From NCBI GenBank assembly GCA_018715585.1, contig DVLH01000238.1:1-7508 (forward strand): DNA of 7,508 bases. Reading direction: 5' to 3'. The translations under genes and the position numbers were made by a program. The notes under the pieces were generated by a model. The model was not told the origin of the DNA. It ran no database searches and saw nothing but the letters and a program-made list of their open reading frames with translations. The DNA is from Candidatus Aphodomonas merdavium. GTDB lineage: Bacteria > Bacillota > Clostridia > Christensenellales > Aristaeellaceae. Each line of letters starts with the position of its first letter. The first letter of the stretch is position 1. This document shows, one piece after another, positions 1 through 4,337 of this stretch.

Positions 1-1453
1 ACAGGAGCGGGAGCGCATCATCGGCGATATACAGTTTGACATGCTTGGCGGTCTGGGAGGATTGCAAGCGCAGCTGTATACGGTGGATGGGGAGTCCAAC
101 TGGCTGGTGGATTGCCTGTTGGCGCAGGACGATTCGCTCTCCCTCGGCGCGGAGGCGGCCAGCGATCATGCTTCCTTGCAGATGGCGGGCATTCCCTCGG
201 TGCTGGTGATGCAGAAAAACCGCGGCTATCTCTACCACAGTGCGGCAGATGTGGCCGGGCAGGTGGATTGTGAGGCGATTGTCGCGGCGGTTGCACCCGT
301 CGTGGCCGCCGTTTCGGCTATTCTCACGTCGGGTGCATCTTCGCCGCGCGCGCTTCAGCGTCAAGAGGGAGACGGTTATGCGCTGCGCCAGAACAGGCAA
401 AGCGTGATTTATTTCGGTCAATCCCGCGAGGAGACGGAGGCGTTTTTGGGAGCGGCAGGAACGCTGGTGGAAAGCAGCCGCGTGCAAGGAGACGGTTGGA
501 CGGACCTCTATGAGACGTATCGTTACAGCATGCGCTGGTTTGGCGGCGAGGCGCCGATGAACACCGATTATAACTACCGCAACGGCTTTTTGGAAAGCGT
601 AACGGTTTTGCCGGGAGAAACGGGATATACCTGGGAACAGACGCGCGCGCCGTTGTACGCCACGTATGGCCAGCCGCAGGCGGCTGATGGGGATGGTGAA
701 GGCTGGGCGGATGAGATTTATGGCAAATATATCCAGCTTTCACCGTCAGCGGAGACGTTTTCCGTTTCCATTTCTCCTTATTCCCTTGGCCTGTCTAACG
801 TCTTGGCAACCTATGCCGTCAACGAAGGCTGCATTGAAACACAGCAGCCGGCCCATGCGCAGATCTGGGCGTTTGTTTGTTCCATCCTGCCGCGGCAGGC
901 GCTGGAGAAAATCAGCGAATTTGTCCTCTTTACGGATGGTTATAGCAACATCCTTGCCTATACTGCCCCCATAAAAGCCCAGGATGGAACGGTGGATAAT
1001 ACCCGCTTTAGCATTTGCGTCGATTATTACGACGTGTACGATGAAAACGGGGAAACGCGCGACCCGAGCAAACTTGTCTATACCATTTTGCACGAGTACG
1101 GCCATGCGCTGCTGGAGGACGAAACACAGGTAGACCTTTCCAGGGGAGAAAGCACGCACGATCCGGCCACGTTTGTGCCTGGTTCGCTGCGGGCGCGCTT
1201 TTACGAGCGCTTCTGGGCGCAGACGGGCGGCGTTGTCGGCGTGGAAGACTATGAAAAAAACCCCGACCATTACGTGAGCCGCTACGGGGCGAATTATTTC
1301 CATGAGGACATTGCCGATACGTTTGCCGTGTTTGTGCTGGGGGAGAAGCCGCAGGGGGATTCCGTCGCGGAGCAGAAGCTGCTCTTTTTCTGGAACGAGG
1401 AGGCGATGGTGCGCCTGCGCGAAGCGATCCGGGAGAACGCGGGACTTTCGTAA
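1..1453 (+). CDS. M28 aminopeptidase domain fused to an HEXXH metallopeptidase domain (5' partial)
   Basis: The reading frame is open from the left edge (first full codon at position 2), so the true start and any signal peptide lie outside the window. The visible N-terminal part is the end of an M28 zinc-peptidase domain: SDHAS at 161-175, then AGIPSVLV, then YHS at 233-241, whose His is the expected last zinc ligand of the family. A stretch of about 250 residues follows that I do not recognise; it is rich in aromatic and predicted beta-strand sequence (YTWEQTRAPLYATYGQP is typical). Near the C-terminus lies HEYGH at 1091-1105, a classical HEXXH zinc site, followed about 67 residues later by HEDIADTFAVFVL (from 1301), whose Glu at 1304-1306 is a likely third ligand. 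The protein therefore seems to carry two separate metallopeptidase centres. Cellular location and substrate cannot be told. The stop lies 4 nt from the stop of the convergent gene. The M28 call is solid; the activity of the second domain is inferred. Confidence 0.85.
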   Translation, partial: QERERIIGDIQFDMLGGLGGLQAQLYTVDGESNWLVDCLLAQDDSLSLGAEAASDHASLQMAGIPSVLVMQKNRGYLYHSAADVAGQVDCEAIVAAVAPVVAAVSAILTSGASSPRALQRQEGDGYALRQNRQSVIYFGQSREETEAFLGAAGTLVESSRVQGDGWTDLYETYRYSMRWFGGEAPMNTDYNYRNGFLESVTVLPGETGYTWEQTRAPLYATYGQPQAADGDGEGWADEIYGKYIQLSPSAETFSVSISPYSLGLSNVLATYAVNEGCIETQQPAHAQIWAFVCSILPRQALEKISEFVLFTDGYSNILAYTAPIKAQDGTVDNTRFSICVDYYDVYDENGETRDPSKLVYTILHEYGHALLEDETQVDLSRGESTHDPATFVPGSLRARFYERFWAQTGGVVGVEDYEKNPDHYVSRYGANYFHEDIADTFAVFVLGEKPQGDSVAEQKLLFFWNEEAMVRLREAIRENAGLS

Positions 1454-1457
1454 ACGC

Positions 1458-2387
1458 TTAGGGGTTTGCGGCGAAGCGCCGGACAAGGCGCACGGCCCCT
1501 TGGACGAGAAATGCGATGTTTTCGGCGCCGCACTCCGTGTCGCGGCGCGTGTGAATGCGCCCCAGATAGAGAAGGTGAAAGCGCTTGGCACGCTTGAGCG
1601 CTACGACGCCCGCGGCGCAGGGGAAGCAAAGCTGGTCTGAGGGATAAAAAACGCCTTTGACGGCCATTTCCACGGCAAAGCCACCGGCAGGGGCGTATGC
1701 CGCGCGCAGCTGAGGAAGATAGCGCCGCGCACCCTTTCTCACGGCGAAAAGCATGTGCCTGCCGTCGCCGACGCAATCGAAATTGACGAGCAACCGCCTG
1801 TCCATCGTTTCCTTGTGGGCGGAATAGAACGACGAGGAACCCAACAGCCCCAATTCTTCCAGGTCGAAGAGGACAAACGCGGCATGCGGGCGCAATGCTT
1901 CCGGCATGGCCTGCATCGCACCGAGCACGGTGGCTACGCCGGAGGTGTTGTCATTGGCCGTGTGAGGGTTGGCCGGGCCAAAGAACAGCAATCCCATCAG
2001 CAAAAGTGCCACTGCCGCCGACACACACCCGGCCCATGGCAGCCCCAGCAAGCGCCAGGCCAAGGCGCTTCCAAACGCCGGCACAAAAACGAAAAGGAAA
2101 ATAAGCCCTTGCAGCAGCAAAAAGACGGGAAGGTTTTTGGGCGCGCACAGATTGGCGAAGGGCAGCTTGGCGCAGGTATCGTAGTGCGCGGCGAACACGA
2201 CGTCCGCCTCCTGCGGCGATCCGATGACAAGGTTACGGCTGCCAAAGGTTCCCCGTTCAATGTGGGCGGGATAGCCTGCGCGCACGGCCTGCGCAACGGC
2301 CCATTCAAGAAACGCAGCTTTTTGCCGCCGCGTCTTGCGAACCTGAAAGCGGGCAAGAATGGTTGTTGTCAATGGCGTCATCTGCAT
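1458..2387 (-). CDS. M28 family metallopeptidase with an inserted two-helix membrane segment
   Basis: This is a probable di-zinc aminopeptidase of family M28, 309 residues from the chosen ATG. All expected active-site residues are visible: H68 in AAHYDT, bridging D146 in NDNTSG, catalytic and ligand E177/E178 in DLEELG, D204 in NFDCVGDG, and H279 in RIHTRRDT. Soluble M28 enzymes have only a short link between the first His and the bridging Asp. Here about 75 residues intervene, holding two strongly hydrophobic stretches (about 85-110 and 117-137) that look like a membrane hairpin. There is no N-terminal signal peptide, so the catalytic halves are probably cytoplasmic and membrane-tethered (inference). 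The start is placed at 2387 after AAGGGAG (2392-2398), spaced 4 nt; an ATG at 2381, spaced 10 nt, is equally possible. The frame is open upstream to 2444, but that stretch contains the promoter. Substrate unknown. Confidence 0.88.
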   Translation of the reverse strand: MQMTPLTTTILARFQVRKTRRQKAAFLEWAVAQAVRAGYPAHIERGTFGSRNLVIGSPQEADVVFAAHYDTCAKLPFANLCAPKNLPVFLLLQGLIFLFVFVPAFGSALAWRLLGLPWAGCVSAAVALLLMGLLFFGPANPHTANDNTSGVATVLGAMQAMPEALRPHAAFVLFDLEELGLLGSSSFYSAHKETMDRRLLVNFDCVGDGRHMLFAVRKGARRYLPQLRAAYAPAGGFAVEMAVKGVFYPSDQLCFPCAAGVVALKRAKRFHLLYLGRIHTRRDTECGAENIAFLVQGAVRLVRRFAANP

Positions 2388-2415
2388 ACCGCTCCCTTGC
2401 TTGCGTTTCAAAAGG

Positions 2416-2444
2416 ATTGTAGCACGCTGCGCCGCGGCGGGCAA
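2416..2444 (-). promoter_or_regulatory. Sigma-A-type promoter for the membrane M28 peptidase gene
   Basis: On the minus strand, TTGCCC (2439-2444; 4 of 6 to TTGACA) is followed after exactly 17 nt by TACAAT (2416-2421; 5 of 6 to TATAAT). Transcription would begin about 20 nt before the 2387 ATG, which leaves just enough leader for the ribosome binding site. It lies immediately after the terminator of the upstream ssb-like gene, so the peptidase is probably transcribed separately. Confidence 0.65.
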
Positions 2445-2459
2445 GGGACGCTTTTGCGC

Positions 2460-2500
2460 AAAAAACGGGCTCCGCGGCGGCTTTGCTGCCCGGGGCCCGT
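2460..2500 (-). terminator. Intrinsic terminator after the ssb-like gene
   Basis: Read on the minus strand, ACGGGC (2495-2500) pairs with GCCCGT (2465-2470). Inner GC-rich pairing, interrupted by mismatches, surrounds an AAA loop, and a run of T (2460-2465) follows directly. It begins 22 nt after the stop of the ssb-like gene, the expected place for the end of the deacetylase/ssb transcript. Confidence 0.8.
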
Positions 2501-2522
2501 AGTTTTGTGCTTTTCTTGCCGC

Positions 2523-3158
2523 CTACCGCGCGCCCTCCTGCGCTTCCGGTGCGGCCCTGGTTTCCAGACGGCTGACGCTGACCTCGTAGGCGATTTTTTC
2601 CTGGACGGTTCCGTCCGGCAGCTGTTTTTGATAGGGCCTGCTTTGCAGCCTGCCCTCCACGGCGATGTGGTCTCCCACGGTGAGCCGCGCGGCAAAGCGG
2701 GCGTTTCTTCCCCAGGCGATGCAGGGAATATAATCGCTCTTGCCAAACGCCCGGTTTACCGCCAGCATCATATCCGCTATTTCCCGCCCGAATGGCGTGG
2801 TCCTGTACGCCGGCGGCTTGCACAGCGCGCCGCTGAGCAGCACGATGTTTGGGTTTTCGTCCGTCTCGGGGAGGGAGAGCTTTTGCGCAAAGGCCGTAAT
2901 TAAAAGCCTGCCCGCCCCATCGATCATTTTGTTGTACGAGCGCACCTGCCCATCCAGGTGCAAAAGCATATCCGGCTGCGGCGAAACCCCTTCCAGCAGC
3001 CGTTCGCTGGCCGTCACGGGCAGCATATCCTTCACGCCCGAAAGGCGCGGCACGGCGAGCGTCAGCTGATAAAAAGCCTCTCCAAACACGTCATGGCTAA
3101 AGACCGGCATTTCCACGATTTGCCCGGTCAGCGACAGGGTATTCACTGGTTTATCCAT
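2523..3158 (-). CDS. Single-stranded DNA-binding protein-like, two OB-fold domains
   Basis: The product has 211 residues and appears to hold two OB-folds in tandem. The C-terminal one (about 104-198) is SSB-like: it starts NIVLLSGALCKPP, has FGREIADMMLAVNRAFG, then DYIPCIAWGRNARFAARLTVGD and HIAVEGRLQSRPY, the usual SSB strand order. The N-terminal part (about 5-93) is more divergent but has the same plan (NTLSLTGQIVEMP, SHDVFGEAFYQLTLAVPRLSG, then HLDGQVRSYN and LLITAFAQKL). It ends EAQEGAR and lacks the acidic DDDIPF-like tip by which housekeeping SSB recruits partner proteins, so it is probably an accessory paralogue and not the main replication SSB (inference). The start at 3158 is set by GAGAGG (3165-3170) six nt upstream; the frame runs open further upstream to 3377, but that part overlaps the deacetylase gene and looks non-coding. 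It lies 10 nt after the deacetylase, probably in the same transcript. Confidence 0.85.
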   Translation of the reverse strand: MDKPVNTLSLTGQIVEMPVFSHDVFGEAFYQLTLAVPRLSGVKDMLPVTASERLLEGVSPQPDMLLHLDGQVRSYNKMIDGAGRLLITAFAQKLSLPETDENPNIVLLSGALCKPPAYRTTPFGREIADMMLAVNRAFGKSDYIPCIAWGRNARFAARLTVGDHIAVEGRLQSRPYQKQLPDGTVQEKIAYEVSVSRLETRAAPEAQEGAR

Positions 3159-3164
3159 TGCAAT

Positions 3165-3170
3165 CCTCTC
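3165..3170 (-). promoter_or_regulatory. Ribosome binding site overlapping the deacetylase stop codon
   Basis: GAGAGG on the minus strand, 6 nt before the ATG at 3156-3158, fixes the start of the ssb-like gene. Its first bases overlap the TGA stop of the deacetylase gene (3169-3171), an arrangement that favours translational coupling of the two genes. Confidence 0.7.
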
Positions 3171-3969
3171 AAATTGTGTTATTCGTCGGTTCTTTTTGGT
3201 GCTGCCTGCCCGTGTGGTCAATCGTTGTTTCCCCCTGCAGGAGGATTTGCGAGACGGGCACGATGGTAAACCCATCCGCCTGGTATTTTTCCAGGATGGT
3301 AGGCAGCGCCTGAACGATGTACTCAGAGTCGTTGTGGAACAGCACAATATCGCCGGATGCGCTGTTCTTTGTCGCACGTTGGATCAGGTCGTCAACTCCG
3401 CGGTTTTTCCAATCCAGCGAGTCAACGTTCCATTGCACACATTCGTACCCCTGCTCCCGGCTGACGCGGACAACCGTATCGTTATAATCGCCATAGGGCG
3501 GACGAAACAGCGTTGGGCGCGTGCCCGTGAGCTGCTCGATCCGGTCGGAGGTAATGCGCAGCTCTTCGGCAATTTTCTCCGCCGACAGCTTTGACATTTG
3601 CGGATGCGTGGTGGAATGGTTTCCGATTTCATGCCCCCGCGCTGCGATTTCCTGAATGAGCTCCGGGTATTTTTCCACCCAAAGTCCCACGACAAAGAAT
3701 GTCGTTTTCACGCCGTATTCATCCAGGATATCCAAAAGCGCTTCCGTTTGCGAAGCGCCCCATGCCGCGTCAAAGCTAATGGCTATTTTGCCGTCGTTGC
3801 GCTCCACCGAATAGACTGGAAGCTCCCGTGTCCGTGCCTGTACCATCAAATCGCCGCCCGGCTGCATGCCCAGATAGCACGCGGCCACCGTTGCAAGGCA
3901 ACAAAGCGACACAGCGCGCCGCAAGCCGAACGCTTTCACCGGTTCCGCAAGCGCCCGCAGCAGTTTCAT
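3169..3969 (-). CDS. PdaB-like polysaccharide deacetylase (CE4/NodB domain), probable sporulation protein
   Basis: The product has 266 residues. The N-terminus is basic, then hydrophobic (about 18-35), a signal or membrane anchor; VAAC at 28-31 also fits a lipobox, so a lipoprotein is possible. The NodB domain spans about 60-245: KIAISFDAAWG with D67, FFVVG, HEIGNHSTTH with metal ligands H118 and H122, FRPPYGDYN at 155-163, and LFHND with H212. CE4 enzymes usually have two adjacent Asp in the first motif. Here the second is Ala (A68), as in the PdaB/YbaN sporulation subgroup, where a FD-x-x-WG form is typical (recalled family knowledge). The likely role is de-N-acetylation of peptidoglycan or cortex glycan outside the membrane during spore formation. 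The start at 3969 follows AAAGGAGG (3976-3983) with a 6-nt spacer. It is the first gene of a two-gene unit with the ssb-like gene. Confidence 0.88.
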   Translation of the reverse strand: MKLLRALAEPVKAFGLRRAVSLCCLATVAACYLGMQPGGDLMVQARTRELPVYSVERNDGKIAISFDAAWGASQTEALLDILDEYGVKTTFFVVGLWVEKYPELIQEIAARGHEIGNHSTTHPQMSKLSAEKIAEELRITSDRIEQLTGTRPTLFRPPYGDYNDTVVRVSREQGYECVQWNVDSLDWKNRGVDDLIQRATKNSASGDIVLFHNDSEYIVQALPTILEKYQADGFTIVPVSQILLQGETTIDHTGRQHQKEPTNNTI

Positions 3970-3994
3970 CGCCCCCCTCCTTTCCGTGCATTGT

Positions 3995-4023
3995 TTTGTA
4001 TGCCGTCAGGGGGCGTTTTATGC
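3995..4023 (-). promoter_or_regulatory. Sigma-E-like sporulation promoter for the deacetylase/ssb unit
   Basis: On the minus strand, GCATAAA (4017-4023) is followed after 14 nt by CATACAAA (3995-4002). The Bacillus sigma-E consensus is about KMATATT, 13-15 nt, CATACAMT, so the -10 matches 7 of 8, the -35 5 of 7, and the spacing is ideal. The start point would lie near 3988, just ahead of the ribosome binding site. This agrees with the sporulation character of the deacetylase. No good sigma-A promoter was seen here. Confidence 0.5.
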
Positions 4024-4039
4024 TATTTCGCCGCCTGAC
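4005..4039. repeat. Imperfect inverted repeat around the -35 region
   Basis: On the + strand, GTCAGGGGGCG (4005-4015) and CGCCGCCTGAC (4029-4039) are inverted copies matching at 10 of 11 positions. They are separated by an AT-rich 13-nt centre (4016-4028) that contains the putative sigma-E -35 box. It could be an operator bound by a dimeric regulator, or a hairpin. No T-run follows on either strand, so it is not a terminator. Confidence 0.6.
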
Positions 4040-4258
4040 AAAAGCGCGCAGGAGAAAGGGGTGGCTTCCGCCCCCGCGCGGCGCGTGCCCCAACAGACCG
4101 CTTGGGCGGCCGCTGTGGCAGAACGCATGGGCGGTTCGGCCGGGAAAGCGCGAAGGAAAACGCTGCTGCGCAAGGCTTTCCAATGCGCCAACACGACGCC
4201 GGGTTGTCGTTTCGCTTGGAAGCCGGGCTTCTTGAAACAGGCGCAAAAGGATTTGCAG
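4040..4258. other. Non-coding stretch with no recognised gene
   Basis: Between the inverted repeat and the terminator of the U32 gene there are about 220 bases of GC-rich sequence. Open frames occur on both strands, but their products are compositionally biased (Arg, Ala, Pro), lack a convincing ribosome binding site and resemble nothing I know. I see a small dyad at 4209-4238, but no tRNA, riboswitch or clear promoter. Confidence 0.5.
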
Positions 4259-4283
4259 AAAAAAGGCGGGGCTTGCGCCCCGC
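4259..4283 (-). terminator. Intrinsic terminator after the U32 gene
   Basis: Read on the minus strand, GCGGGGC (4277-4283), loop GCAA (4273-4276), GCCCCGC (4266-4272), then C and six T (4259-4264). The 7-bp GC stem is perfect, with a GNRA-type tetraloop. It lies 55 nt after the U32 stop codon and has no T-run on the other strand, so it serves the minus-strand transcript only. Confidence 0.92.
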
Positions 4284-4337
4284 GTAAAGATTGGATTGCA
4301 AAAAGCAGCAGGCTGCCCGGGAGAGAAGGCGGCTGCG

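Noticed and set aside
1469..1481. CGGCG-AAG-CGCCG hairpin just after the convergent stops
   Set aside because: A short stem with no following T-run on either strand, inside the coding region of the - strand peptidase; not a terminator.
746..1591. Open frame of 281 codons on the - strand opposite the HEXXH domain
   Set aside because: No recognisable domain. The + strand frame carries HEYGH and the downstream Glu motif and is clearly the coding one.
2388..2444. Upstream extension of the membrane M28 peptidase to an earlier start at 2444
   Set aside because: The extension overlaps a good promoter and has no ribosome binding site; the ATG at 2387 (or 2381) lies behind AAGGGAG.
1755..2903. Open frame of 382 codons on the + strand across the peptidase, terminator and ssb-like gene
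   Set aside because: It runs through a clear minus-strand terminator and promoter, has no family motif, and overlaps two well-supported genes.
3193..3221. Possible internal promoter for the ssb-like gene (TTGACC, 17 nt, CAAAAA on the - strand)
   Set aside because: The -35 is good, but the -10 matches only 3 of 6 and lies in coding sequence; too weak to annotate.
3159..3377. Upstream extension of the ssb-like gene into the deacetylase gene
   Set aside because: The extra residues look like out-of-frame translation of the deacetylase, and GAGAGG six nt before 3158 marks the proper start.
4035..4040. TTGTCA on the - strand as a sigma-A -35 box for the deacetylase
   Set aside because: No acceptable -10 sequence occurs 16-18 nt downstream; the sigma-E-like pair fits better.
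4058..4074. GGGGTGG-CTT-CCGCCCC hairpin, followed on the - strand by TTTCTCC
   Set aside because: The minus-strand stem contains a C-A mismatch and the T-tract is poor; likely chance in GC-rich sequence.
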